A DNA stretch of 64,000 nt from Cylindrodendrum hubeiense (lineage: Eukaryota; Ascomycota; Sordariomycetes; Hypocreales; Nectriaceae): contig JAANBB010000044.1 of the NCBI GenBank assembly GCA_014621425.1, positions 108,030 through 172,029 of the forward strand. Direction: 5' to 3'. The notes under the pieces are model-generated. The model ran no database searches. It saw only the letters and a list, made by a program, of their open reading frames with translations, and had not been told where the DNA came from. The position numbers were made by a program, and so were the translations under genes. Shown piece by piece: positions 35,104 through 47,164 of the stretch (the first letter of the stretch is position 1; each line of letters begins with the position of its first letter).

Positions 35104-38100
35104 GAAAACAGACTCTCGTCCGCACTTGCCAATCGCACGGAGGTTCAAATGGACAAGTTGATAACTGCTTGTGCCGTTATGAGAAGCGCTAGATCAAATC
35201 ATGATCAAACTCTCGAACATCCAAGGTAGGTTCTTGGTTCAGCCGCACGAATGTGCAGCTTTAGGCACCAACTTGGGCACATGTGCATGTACCATGGGAC
35301 GCGTGTGGCTGTGCTATGTCTCATTCCCCTCTGTGAGCCAGAAATAGCGAGCTACAAAACTCAACAACAGGTCACCAGCCCCACTACACCTTGCAAGGAT
35401 CAAATGGGCTTGTGGTATCGCCATCCGAGTCTAGGAATCTTCAACGTTTTCGTAAAAAGGTGTGAATGAACATCAATGCAATATCGGTAAAAGCGTGGAT
35501 AAAACACTCTCAAAGTGAACAAAATAGACTGGCTTGGTCAGTGCTATCAATCAGCATCATCTGATCAAACGGCTCACAATACAATGTCGCAAAGACGGGC
35601 TAAAAAGAACGTAAATTGAGCCTACTAGAAAATCTAGTCCCTGAACACTCATGACAGCTCTTGAAGATTGAAGATGGCGGATTAACCTGACCGTAACTCC
35701 TCAACCCTACCCTGCATCCCTTAATGACTGATTGATTGACCTTATCCAATGATCTTAAGACCATTTTATAGAGGAACTAGTATATAAGATGTTGGCGTGC
35801 GCGCCAGTCGACGAGCGCTCGTTGAGCGCTCGACTCTTATTACAGTTATGTGGCACAGTTCTAGTAACGCGACTCACTGGAATTGCTAGATCTTTTGCCT
35901 CAGCTGGTAGCTGGTCTTTTAAAGCTGGGCATGTCACCCAAGTCCTTACACAGCTGCGACTCGGACAACACACTACTAGCTAGATGATAATAAGCGCAGC
36001 ATCTCCAGCCAATCATCCCATATATTAAGCCTGTCCTCCCTTGGCTACTCCTGGCTGAGTGCTAGAAGTGCGGTGTATTAGCCCTCTGAAAGCCGTACCC
36101 TGCACTCGAGAGCATCATCCAAAAGCAAAGCTATTATTGAAATTCTCAGCACAAGTCCGTAATTATTTAGCTGCATGATTTATTTTGAGAATATGGGAAA
36201 AAGATTTCCACATATCCAATTGATGTTTACCTATGTCTTAAGGCCTACTTTTATTGCCTGGCGGGTTGACTGACAAAGGGGGTGGTACAGGGTAAGTTGA
36301 ATTTAACCGCTTCCACCCATAAGCTCCTGATCACCGCGTGGCCACGCCGAAATTCCTGAGCTGGGATGCAAGTAATCCGCAGATTCATGCGGGGTGTAAT
36401 CCGCCCGATAACCCAATGTGCACGACAAAGGTCTATATCTCAGACCCTCAGGAACTAGAGGCCAGATTTTTTGGATTACGCTCGTGCCTTGTTACCTGGA
36501 GTATTGTCGAAGCCAATTCAGGCTTTGATATGTGTTAAGGGGGGCTACTGTGGAGGCTGCTGCCACAGTTCGCAATACAGTCAGTAATGTGTCACATTTC
36601 CCCACAAATGCATCTCAAACATGCACAACACATTCGTGGCCTGTGCTGTTGCCTATCGGCCGTTGGGCTTGTGTGGATCTGTTATGCGGCATGGTATTCG
36701 CATTGTATCCAGGCATACATACAGATAGACGGGGGCTTTCCTGCCATTCATAGCCGTCACAGAATTCTAATACAACCAACAGGCCTGTACATCCGCCATC
36801 TGCTCGGTCAAGTTGAAAATCGCTTTTGACCCGCGATAGGGTCGATCCACATCTGAGGCGGGAGAGCTGCCAAATCCGCATCTGATTTGAAATTAACCGA
36901 TGGTCCGCCAAGACATGATTCTTAGCCTGGGACGAACAAAAACCGGCCGAGCTGATGGGTTGAAACAAAAGGGAGGAAAAGAAGAAAAAAATCTGCAAGA
37001 AGGTGTCCAGCTATTGGTACAGCCGTCTTGGTGTAAAGCAGGTTGGTGGCACAAAGTAGCGGATAAATGCGACCTTGCACAGCCGTCATTTGAGCATGGA
37101 CTGTCGGCCAACGCGAAAGACAGCTGTTGACGGAACCAACAACGGACCGTAAGGGGAAGGCAGCCGCTGCATGCGTTCGCCTCAGACCCCGGGGGTGAGA
37201 AATGGACGAGGCGACGTCCGCATGTGCCATCTACAACGCGACCCCAATCTCTCCTCAGCGCCGCCCTTGCTTGCGTCTGCGCCTTCGACGGCTGCCAGCG
37301 GCGCGTCGACGGCGCGCAGTGCCCTCCTCTTCTCTCTGTGGCTGCTGCTCCTGGGTGGTATATATATTGTTGATAATTACTAGCTTATTCGTGTATATCG
37401 TGGTAGTCTTGCTGGTGTCCTTCGACTCGATCCTCGTGTAGGGCCCGTTGATTTGTGGCCCATTCCCCTGGGAGGAAATATCACGGTAGCTGGGTTCTGC
37501 AGACGCTGGGGGCGATGACGGCGACGGTGACGGTGCCGGTGGTGGTATTGGCGTTGCTGGCGTTTTTGGCGCTGCTCCTTTGCGAATCTTGCGCGCCTTG
37601 TGTGCCGCTGCAACGCCCTCCTTGCGGGCTGTAACGCCCTCCTTGCGGGCTGTCTTCCGACGCGTTACCACCTGAGACAGCGTCTCGATCAGCGCTGTGT
37701 CGATGAATGAGGATGCGCCCGTCGTCGCCTCACAGGCCTGGTCCTGGACGGCGTGCCCGGTCCAGCTGTGGCTCCGCACCCTCCCACTCGGCATTCCAAG
37801 GGTAATTGGCTGGCTTGACCAACGTGCGATGCGTGTAGCAGCAGAAGGGGAAAGTGGGTGTGTGGGTTACATGTTGGTGTGGGTGCGGGCCGCCAGAGCT
37901 GACGAGTGGCCCCACGCGGCCGGCTGACCGACCAGGTTGCTGTGGCAGCGCAATTCGGGCAAGGCTCGGCACTTGGTGGGTGTACGACGAAGTAGCTGAG
38001 AAGCAAGCCCTGCCTGGGATGGGTAACTTGCCCAGGCCAGACACCACGAGCGGGATGGGACAGCGGCACGGGATGGGCCACGCCGGGACGGGATGGGACA

Positions 38101-39887
38101 ACGATGGGATTGTAAATGCATCAATTCTTGCATGCCACGGGGGATTCAGCCAAGTTGAGCCCCAAATCCGTATTCTTCTCTTCAGCTTGAGATCCTTGAA
38201 CCACCCATCCTCTGTCAACTCTTAGCCCCTGGGAGGCAAGCCCCATGGTGCCGCCCGCAGTATGCAATCACGCCCGCGGAGAGATCAGCCTGTGCGCGAT
38301 AATGTTGAGCATTCAACCAACCGGTTGCACACAACTCCTCGCCCATAGCCAATCACCTTGCCCGCCGCATCATGTGAGTGGTTCGCCGCGTACGTGATGC
38401 ATGCCAGTCGTGGCAACGATAGCTGGCCCCCAAGTTCCGTCGTGCTTGTGGCGTCAGTTAATCAGCGGCCCTCCTGACACACTTTGCTTTTCATCTTTTT
38501 ACCCTCCATCATCACCTCTTCTTCGTACGTTCAGACCATGGTTGCCTCCATCTTATGAGTCGGGTATTCCTAGCTCTGTTGGGCCTCATTAACTCTCACC
38601 GACACCATTTTCCCTGACTACCTAGCCCAGACTTCTGTGTTAGTTCCTCCAACTCTTTACCCAACCTTGGCAAGTCCCGAGCTGGAAGGAATTCACGTAC
38701 CTTTCCAATTGTGGCCTCAATACTGTGTGCATGCTCCCTTCATCCTTTTCATTTCTTAGCCCTCCAGTCCTTACGTCTGTCTCTAGGCTAAGATTTGTGT
38801 TCGATGCATGCGATCCCGACCCAAGTTTAGCTTAGGCCCTTGACTACGAAACGGGCCCCCGAAAGCAAACCGAGCGAACCGAACGAGTTGGAAATTCACA
38901 TTTACTTGATCTCACCCAGCCTTGGGTATCTCTCTTGATTATTGCAGTCTTGGTGGGTGATATTTTGGGTCTCCTTGCAGCGCCGGCCATCCCTTCCCAA
39001 ACACCATAAACTTAGCCTCAAGAAGCGTCTGCTTCATGCACTCATTGCTCGAATTTTCACCTTTCTGTCTTTTCTTTGGTCGCCTTACGGCTTTTCATCA
39101 GTCACATGGCCGTCCCTGGCCTTTTCATAGACCTCGTGTGTAACATGTCCAATTACTCCGCCGTTTTCATTCCACTTAGCGCTCGATGAGGCTCCGCCAT
39201 ACCAGCGGCCATATCGGCGTACACACCATCTGAAAATATTTTTCGCTGGTACGATGCCCAATAAGACCTATTCATCAATCCTCCCTGGCCGTCGCGAAAG
39301 GCCGCAGAGGCCGCCGGCAGCGTCTCGGAGAGATGCGTTGGTGCCACGTCGTTACAACCTTGACTGGTCTTGCACATTGCCACACCATGTCGATGCCATT
39401 CCTCACAGAAAGGTTGTCTTGGTGGTAGTATCCTCACCAGTCTGACGGGTTCACCGCCTTTCGAGCCTCTTGAGAATTCTTTCCGATACCCAAATCTAAC
39501 TACTCTGCCTTGCCTTCGCGCCCAAAGAATGGTAGAGGATATTAGCTGGGCCGCTACGGCGGCCCAGCTTGCTACCTGCCTATGTTTGCTAGATCGTGTG
39601 CAGAGATAAAAAGACACTGTTAAGCTCTAAATTGCCATCTTCAGCACCTCCCAGAACTTCGTTATCTTTCAGAATCCATTCACAAACCCCTCTTCTCCTA
39701 ACAGTTGAGGTGGGCCTTTCCAAAATTCCAAAATTCCAAAATCTTTTTCCATCATTGAAGCCAACTACCTTCAATCCTTACTTCAAAGACCCGATTCCAC
39801 CGTACTTTGGGTCTCATATGTCAAAATCAAGACATCCTTCACCGTCTTGTTATCCCGCATCGATAGAAAGCAAGCCTCTGTTTGTTC
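35104..39887. other. Long gene-poor region
   Basis: About 4.8 kb without a gene I can support. It contains the second copy of a dispersed repeat (35317-35434), a near-palindrome of GAGCGCTC units at about 35,803-35,834, a GC-rich low-complexity stretch at 37,480-37,680 with a 21-bp direct repeat (CCTCCTTGCGGGCTGTAACG), and a run of GGGATGGG words at 38,010-38,110. A minus-strand frame of 179 codons at 37,255-37,794 is Pro/Ser/Arg-rich low complexity and was not accepted. Confidence 0.5.
35317..35434. repeat. Dispersed degenerate repeat, copy 2
   Basis: Matches 29200-29315 (CCAGAAATAGCGAGCTAC, ACACCTTGCAAGGATCAA, TTGTGGTATCGCCATC). This copy keeps more C/G and so is closer to the undamaged form. 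Element type unknown. Confidence 0.6.
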
Positions 39888-40562
39888 ATGGATGTTATTG
39901 AGTCTAGGACTTTATATCAGATACAACACGACGTCGGAATCATGGACAAAAAGCCCTCCCGCCTACTTGCAAAGTTTTCGGCTAAGCTTTCTGGCAAGGG
40001 CCGAGGCGAAATCAGTACCACCGCATCACTCGGATCAAATCTCAACACGGCTCTAACTCTTATTCCTCGCCCTCGTATCGACCTACAAGTCTCCGGTGAT
40101 GATGAAACTAATTCGACTTTTTCACCGAGGACATCCGTCCAGAAAGATTCTACGGAACGGCGCCGTACCCCTAATACCTCTAGGATCTCACGGCAGGCAC
40201 GGAATGCCCGTCGTCGTCGACACTGGAAGCGCTGCGATGCAGGTCCTGGGATAGACCAAGTTAATTGCTTTGCTGTTGAGGTTCACGCTGGTCAGAAAAG
40301 GAAGCTCGAACTGAAGCCAATCAAGGGCTCTTATACTTACTCAGACTGTAAGAAGGTTGGGAAGGGGGTTCAGATCAACGGACCCGACGTGATTGATCTC
40401 TCAGCCACCCATCAACCCGCTATTCCCGAATTCCATGGCACATGGAACGGATGCACCTTTCAACCTGACCCTTTGGATGATTCTGAGCACCAAGGTCTTC
40501 AGGTCAACGGCGGAAGATTCAGCGTCGCGAAGGATTTTGATTTCATGGAACCCGAAATCTAG
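39888..40562 (+). CDS. Hypothetical protein, basic N-terminal half
   Basis: A single open frame of 224 codons from ATG 39888; ATG 39942 (MDKKPSRLLAKFSAKLSGKG, 206 aa) has the better context and may be the real start. The first half is Ser/Thr/Arg-rich and probably disordered, ending in a very basic stretch (RQARNARRRRHWKRC) that could be a nuclear localisation signal or nucleic-acid contact. The second half is more globular-looking (VNCFAVEVHAGQKRKLELKP, PEFHGTWNGCTFQPDP). There is no signal peptide or membrane helix. I do not recognise the family. The antisense frames are short, which favours this strand, but coding status rests only on length and composition. Confidence 0.5.
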   Translation: MDVIESRTLYQIQHDVGIMDKKPSRLLAKFSAKLSGKGRGEISTTASLGSNLNTALTLIPRPRIDLQVSGDDETNSTFSPRTSVQKDSTERRRTPNTSRISRQARNARRRRHWKRCDAGPGIDQVNCFAVEVHAGQKRKLELKPIKGSYTYSDCKKVGKGVQINGPDVIDLSATHQPAIPEFHGTWNGCTFQPDPLDDSEHQGLQVNGGRFSVAKDFDFMEPEI

Positions 40563-41708
40563 AGTCATATCTTTAAAAGTTGTTTGATTTATGATTTTGC
40601 GTTAAAGTGCAATTATCTGCTCCTGTTTTCTGTTTCTTGAGCCTTTTTACTGGATGAAGTCTTTGTTTAAGTATTAGAACTGCTGTCGTTATTAAAATAT
40701 CTGTTATCATTCTTCTAGATTGATTGATGATCTTCTCTAGATACTAGTGTGACGTGCTAAAATCATTTGCCGAGTGCTGAACCTCCACCTGCCACATGAC
40801 CATTTTTACCCTTACCTTACCACCCCAATGGCTTAACCTGAAGCGGCACAATTTTGGACAAGGAGTCAAATGAATCTATTCTATTCCAAGACACGAACCA
40901 GCCCCCAGGATGTAAGGGAAATTCTGAGCACATAGTAGAGGCTAAAACTGCTTCACAATACGCAAGCTCAAAGACTAAGTCCCTACACCTAGATGTGGGC
41001 GTCCCCGCATTAAGGGCATCCCAAAAGTTCGCCATCCCTCATAACCGCAATCAATTCTATCTCTGCCCATTCTGTGCCATATCACACTATAATACAGATT
41101 TCTTAACTATCATATAGTTCAGACTCGTTTTCAATACTGCCTTCATTTCTAGCCGCATTGGTGTCATTTGGCCTTCACTGTATGGCGAAAACGCGGGAAA
41201 TAGTCGTTAGGAAGGGTCGGCCAGGAACGAAGCAATAGACGATGTAGCGTCTGCAACAATACAAACATGACCCATGGACATGTCAGATAGAATATAAGTT
41301 AGAGTGTCTTAATAAGAGATTTCTGGTTGATCTAAGTGGATTTAATGTATCGTGATTAAGGATTGTGAGGGTGTATATAAATGGCTAACTCGCTTGTATG
41401 ACTTCCTGTAAAGAGCGGGGCCTGCGGGATCTTCCATAGTAGATTGCAGTACTACCATCTATTTAAAGCGAAGTGAAATAGAAGAGACTTCCGTTCATGG
41501 AAATCCTCCGGAGTCTTAGGGACGTTATTCCCTTCCTCGACTCTGTTTTTGGAGTTATGGGAGTCAAAAAGATAAGTTAGATGGTTAGTGGACAATAACT
41601 TGACGGAATCCTGTATTTCTTTTAAAGCGATGGTCGTGTGTGCTTCTTGTGGTGTTGAGTAGGATGAAATCCACGGAAATATAATTCCGGAAAGAGGTAA
41701 AAATACGC

Positions 41709-41717
41709 AAAAAAAAA
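41709..41717 (-). terminator. RNA polymerase III T-tract terminator of 5S rRNA
   Basis: An oligo-T run in the transcript sense directly after the 5S 3' end, as Pol III requires. Confidence 0.7.
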
Positions 41718-41835
41718 CATACAACAGTGGGGATTCCCCGGTCGTCACCGACCCGAGTACTAATCCACCGCTTCTCAGCTTGACTAGGGGAGAGCGGACG
41801 GGATCCCGTATTTTCTAAGAGCTATGGTCGTATGT
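41717..41835 (-). rRNA. 5S ribosomal RNA gene (dispersed copy)
   Basis: Minus-strand transcript of about 119 nt. It starts ACATACGACCATAG and ends CTGTTGTATGT, the complementary ends that form helix I of fungal 5S rRNA. Internal landmarks match: GGGATCCCGTCCGCTCTCCC (loop B/helix III), GGATTAGTACTCGGGTCGGTGACGACC split around the RNA polymerase III internal control region, then GGGGAATCCCC. A run of T residues follows immediately (the A-run at 41709-41717 on the plus strand), a Pol III terminator. Dispersed 5S genes outside rDNA are normal in filamentous ascomycetes. The copy looks near intact; a few changes in helix II (CTCTTAG) leave slight doubt about function. Confidence 0.85.
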
Positions 41836-42347
41836 GCTGGTTGTGGCGTCGAACGGGATCAAATCGACGGGAACAGGATCGAGGACAAGATTGGACAGCA
41901 TCAAATTTAAAGTACCGAGTATGAGGACTACGTGACTGCATATTATCAGATGTATCATTGAAGATGGTCCCCCGCCACGCCGCATCATGAGAGTTTATGC
42001 GTAAATTGTGTAAACTCGTTTCCAATACCGCACTATGATAAGTGGTCGATATACGTAAATGTTGTTTCCATATACCCGCAAGTGCAGAGAGCCAAGGCAT
42101 CCCTATTATTTGGCTAGTCAAAATGAATGACTGGAGATACTTGGAAAAAGAAGCTCCCACTTTCCCTTATATGTGTTGTCACATCACAAATCAAAAAATC
42201 ATTAAAAGGATGAGGCACAAGGGTACGAATTGAAAGCTGCACTTACACCTGCGCTGGAGCCCCTGAAAGAAACAAATTAAAAGCCGGACAAGCTACCTAA
42301 AGGTCCGTCAAGGTCTCATGAGATATCCTGAAGATGAAAATAGACTA

Positions 42348-42440
42348 CTAGGGGGGTCTCGTTATTTCACTATAGCTCAACCCCCCATTCATCCTTCACG
42401 GGGGAGTCATTAACTAGACAAATAGCTAGCAACTTAACAA
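42348..42440 (+). repeat. Left terminal inverted repeat
   Basis: Pairs with 45041-45133 in inverse orientation. Shared blocks include CTAGGGGGGTCTCGT, TTTCACTATAGC, ACTAGACAAAT and ACTTAACAA. Similarity stops just inside ACTTAACAA on both sides. Confidence 0.88.
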
Positions 42441-45040
42441 GCTAAGAATAGTACCTAAAAAATAAATATACAAACTAATAAAAATTAAATATCTATATTT
42501 ACTAAAATAACTCTCTTACATATAACAGTATATACCACTTTTAATATCATAATACAATCACAATAGCAACCCCACATCACCACATCCTTCAATTAATAAT
42601 ATCACTAAAAACACTATAACTTCAAATTACCATAATATTATAAGTTCTTTATTAAATTATAATCAGAATAATATATCTAGTAGCCCAGAGCTAGGGCTAT
42701 TAGTAATACAAAAATAGATTTGCTCTTATTCCGGAAAGCCCAATTTCTCACATTATTATAAAGGGAATCTTAAGACTTAGACTCTTACTATAGTAAACCT
42801 CTTCCAGGAGGGCTTTTATCCTTCTATAATTAAGGTAATAAAAGAGCTTAAGATCCTATATAATAGGCTCTGGTCTTATCTTAGTAGAGTGAAACCTATT
42901 ACTCAAAATAGTAGGAATAATACTCTTTTAACTAATACTTAAGAGTAAGCATTATTATATTAGGTATATTACTATATTATATAAGAGTACTATATTTAGC
43001 TATAATCTCTTTAATATAATACTAATACTATTTTAAAGGTATATAACTAACCTCAGATTATATTATATAGATAGACTAGATATTTTATAAAATATTAGAA
43101 AAATATCTTTTATATAAAGAAATTAATTACTTAAAATATAAAGAAAAAAGTAATATAAGATTATACTTATATTAAGACTTTCTATTATAGCTTTAAGTAA
43201 TTTATCTATAAAAATAGTATTAAGTCTGAGAATATATAGAATTTTAATAAGACTGACTTTATAATTAGATATCTTTAAAAAGATATATTTATATAGACTT
43301 TTTAAGAAGTTAAATAACCTATCTTAATTAATATATATATTATAATCTCTATAACTATAATTAAGTTAATTTTAGCTATTAGTTACTCTATTCCTTCCTT
43401 TCTTATCTTACCTAATATTAATATTCTAATTAAATAAGTTATAAATTATCTTAATAATAATATTATAATTATAACTAATAATAAGGATTATATTAATAAT
43501 ATTATTATCCTAGAGTGAACTATTCACTTTAAGTAGCTTATATAGCCTTCTAACCTAGATAAGAAATAACTTCTTCTTATAAATAACTATAAGAATTATT
43601 TTATAAATAAAATCTTTTATTTTTATAATTAGTATAATATTAAGCTTTTCCCTATATTTCTATATCTTATATATTATCTTTAACCTCTTAATATTAATAT
43701 TTTTAATATATATAAATAATAATATTAATATATCCTTTATTAAGAAATTATTAATAAGACTATAAAATTTAATAAGACTAACTTCTTATTCTACCTCTAA
43801 GAGATATAAGAATATATCTTTAAAAAGAAGATAATTTTATCTACTTAAGAAAAATATAGATTATTTCCTTATAATCTAGCTAAGATCCTAAATCAGCTTA
43901 TTAATCTACTATTATTATTAATAATAAATATCTCTTCTAAAAAGCTCTTAGACTATATAGAAGTTAACTCTTTATTAATAATTATATCCTCATATTAGGA
44001 TAACTATAATAACTTCACAATCCCTATAATATCCCAGAAGGTACTATTAGTAGCATATAACTAGATAGAGACAAGTCCACTAACATTATAAATAAAGATT
44101 ATTAAGAGATATTAGGATTATATAATACTTTGGATATATATATTAATAGTATCAGGAATACCACTAACCCTCTCAGTAATACATATATTTAAATATATAG
44201 TCAATGCTAGCAACACCCTCACTATTAATAGTATTATTATAACTCAGAAAATACACTATCTTAAAGAGAAAGCTATAAGATAGACAGCCCTTTAAGTATA
44301 GATAGGAATTATAATAAAATACAGGCTAATTACTATCAGTAATACTAGGCTTTATATCTTAAAAGATAAATATAATAGACTAATAATATAAAGTGATAAG
44401 TAAAAGTGAATTTTAAAGAGAGATAGCTAGGATAAAATTATCTATTTATACTACTAGATATATAATATCAGATCATATATCAGGAATAATATTATAACTA
44501 TAAAACTAGAAGTTATTTATTCACACTATATAAGAACCTAGAAGCTATTATTATAGCTAAAGCTAAAACATAATAACTAATAATATAAGTTAGACCAATA
44601 TACTTATCTTACTTTAAGTTAGTAGCTTATATATAGATACACTCTTCATCACCAACTTTAGCAATTAGGAATAGCTAATAGAAAATAGCAAGGAATAATT
44701 ACTTGACCAAGAAACTATAACCCGGAAATAGTCCAAGAAACTATCAACTTTATCACTTTAAATACACAGCAACAAACTATTAGAAAGGAACTATTAACTT
44801 TAAAAGCAGATAGAATTGAGATTATTAAAGAGGGAATTATTTATACTAGTCAGGGCGAATTTTTAGTCCCTAAAGATAAAATAAATAACTAGAAATAATC
44901 AATTTAATATTATAGTCAGTCACTTATACTAACCTTAACTTACTATTTGGAGCATACTAATACAACTTAGCCCATAAAATCACTATAATAAAGGTATATT
45001 ATACATACTAAAATTTTAGTACAGACTAAGGTACCTAGAT

Positions 45041-45133
45041 TTGTTAAGTCACTAGCCATTTGTCTAGTCAATGACCCCCCCATAAAGGACGAACAGGGGG
45101 TTAAGCTATAGTGAAATGACGAGACCCCCCTAG
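45041..45133 (-). repeat. Right terminal inverted repeat
   Basis: Inverse complement of the left repeat. It retains some C/G bases that are T/A at the left end, and the reverse at other positions, so both ends have decayed independently. Confidence 0.88.
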
Positions 45134-45313
45134 TAGCTTTGTCTCGTGCATCCCTAGTGACTCGCATAGCTGACGTTTCATCCCTGGCCAACTTGCCAAA
45201 TTCACACAACACAGTAGCGTTGCCGTATTCTTGTCAACACTCGCCCATTTAAGTGTGCAAAGTGACAGTTGCGACATCAACCATCAGAATATGTACGGTC
45301 GGAAAGCTATGCA

Positions 45314-47164
45314 TTAATCATGTGAAGTAAATCCATCGTTGTCATTTGCTATCCCAAACTCGCGCTGAGAAATAAATACCGGGAGCTTCACGCATTTCAA
45401 GTGGAATCCCTCACGAATAGGTGTTTCCTTCTCTGGGTAAACCGGACGATAGTCGAATCGGCGAAAAATGGTGGCAAATGTCTTTTTCAGTTCCATCATT
45501 GCAATCTATTTAGATGATTAGTTATCGGATAATCGATTTGCGAAAACGACTCAATCGTAACAATATAGTAACGCAAGAGATACTGACATTACGTCCAATG
45601 CATGCCCGTGGACCGTAGCTGAAACTCATAAAATGCTTGTCCATATTGCTTCTTTCCTTAGTCAACCATCGGTCGGGGTTGAAATCTAAAGCATCCTCGC
45701 CAAACACTTCTTGGTTTCGATGAACAGAGTAGGTCGAGATTGACAACATAGTACCCGGCTCAAAATGCTTGCCACCGAAAGTTGCACCTGGGCCAGGAGG
45801 GACTACCCGGGGTAACCCAAAAGAGATGGTAGGCCTAAGCCTTAAAGTCTCATGAATCACGGCATCTAGGTAGGGTAGAGACTCAAGCTGCGAGTAATCA
45901 GGCACAAAGTCCTTGGGAAGGGGAGCTGGGAAGGCCAAGTCAAGCTCTCCTTGCAACTTGGCCAGCTTGGTTCGATGCCTGGACAGTAAATCGATACCAT
46001 GCGTGATGGTGTTACTCGTCGTGTCCGATCCACCGATAAAGATTGACAGCGCCTCCATGATCAATTCCTGTTCCGAGAGCGGCAAGTCCGTGTCTGGGTC
46101 GCGGGCTTTGAGGAGATAGCTCAAGATGTCCTTGCGGTCATCAACTTTTGACCCTCGTCTTCGTCGAACAGCTTCGGTGCAAATGGTTCCCAGGTCCGAG
46201 ACTGCCTGGGCGCCTTTTGTGAAAAAGGAGTCAAAGTACATGTACGGAGTCCAGGACCGAAGCCAAAGCATCTGGCCAACTACCACGCACCACTCGCCAC
46301 GTTCTTTGAGAATCTGGATCCCATTATTGCCATCAAATCCATCTTCGGTATACCCAAATGATCCGCCAAAAGCCTGTTTATTTGATGTTAGTCGCGTTTG
46401 GGTGATGGAAACAAATGTTAGCCCCACCAAGTCACCAATGATGTCAAATGCAAGAAATGCGTTCCACGTTACTGCATCCATGACACCCTCCTTCGACTTC
46501 TTGCGGTTGATCACTTCCTCGTTCAGTGGGTATTTATATCGACCGGCAGGGTGTCCACTAATTAGGTTATCCATCTGTCTTCCGTAAATAACCAAGGCAT
46601 TCGTGATAAAGCGCTCGAAATCTCGGGTGGACCGTGATGAGAAGGTAGCAGATAACCACTTCCTTTTACGACTATGGATCTCTCGGCTTCTCGTTGTAAA
46701 AATACTTTGAGAGTTCCAGTCAAAGATCTCGTAGAAACGAGACTTGGTAAAGCCATTCCCATGACCCATTACGTCCTTGCTTGGTGTCAATATCTTGTTC
46801 CAGACAAGAAAGACCGACGCGACGTGTCATACCTTGATATAATCTGGATGTCCTACGCTCACGTGGTTGGGAGAAACTCGAACGAATGGACCATGCTTCT
46901 CGTGTTGCTCGTGAACAGCCCTAGAATACCTATGAAGCCGCGCTTGGACGAAACCCCAGAGATTGACGTAAGGCGTCAGCGAAGGTCCTGGAATACCTCC
47001 AAGACCGTATGCATGGCGGGACTTGACTTGTGTTAGTTAAACTCTTCTATGCAGCGCATCAGGCTTGCACAAACCTGATGGATGAAACATGATATGATAA
47101 CAAGAAGTACCAAGAGATAAATACCACCGTAATCAAATGGTATCATCAAGGCCATATTGCCCAT
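45314..47164 (-). CDS. Cytochrome P450 monooxygenase
   Basis: A microsomal-type P450, 552 aa. Exons (minus strand): 47075-47164, 46833-47021, 45588-46775 and 45314-45505. Residues about 14-28 form the N-terminal membrane anchor (IYLLVLLVIISCFIH). The proline-rich hinge GLGGIPGPSLTPY follows. Helix C region: WLSATFSSRS. I-helix oxygen-binding motif IGGSDTTSNT. K-helix ExxR is ETLR in HETLRLRPTISFGLPRVVPPG, then FNPDRW. The haem motif is FSYGPRACIGRN, Cys485, split from AMMELKKTF by intron 3. All required motifs are intact. In exon 3 the acceptor after CAAG was preferred because it gives IKDVMGHGNGF, the usual family pattern, and a 57-nt intron. It could be a late tailoring enzyme of the polyketide cluster 16 kb away, but the NLR and transposon lie between, so the link is weak. 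Confidence 0.93.

Larger units (their letters stand above)
40563..42347. other. Intergenic with 5S rRNA gene
   Basis: Holds the 5S rRNA gene at 41717-41835. The remainder shows only short overlapping frames and AT-rich sequence; no protein gene supported. Confidence 0.6.
42348..45133. mobile_element. RIP-degraded DNA transposon with 93-bp TIRs (Tc1/mariner-type, TA target duplication)
   Basis: The ends are CTAGGGGGGTCTCG and its complement, flanked on both sides by TA (42346-42347 and 45134-45135), the target duplication of Tc1/mariner/Fot1-class elements. Terminal inverted repeats of 93 bp (42348-42440 and 45041-45133) differ almost only by transitions. The 2.6-kb interior is extremely AT-rich, full of TA steps and stop codons in all frames, the expected result of repeat-induced point mutation on a transposase gene. 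Length (about 2.8 kb) and TA duplication fit; the transposase itself is no longer readable, so the superfamily is an inference. It inserted just downstream of the P450 gene. Confidence 0.85.

Noticed and set aside
37255..37794. Minus-strand frame of 179 codons
   Set aside because: Low-complexity Pro/Ser and Arg runs, no domain, no supporting splice partner; likely compositional.
39153..39617. Minus-strand frame of 154 codons upstream of the hypothetical gene
   Set aside because: A plus-strand frame of similar quality overlaps it, and neither has a motif; undecidable.
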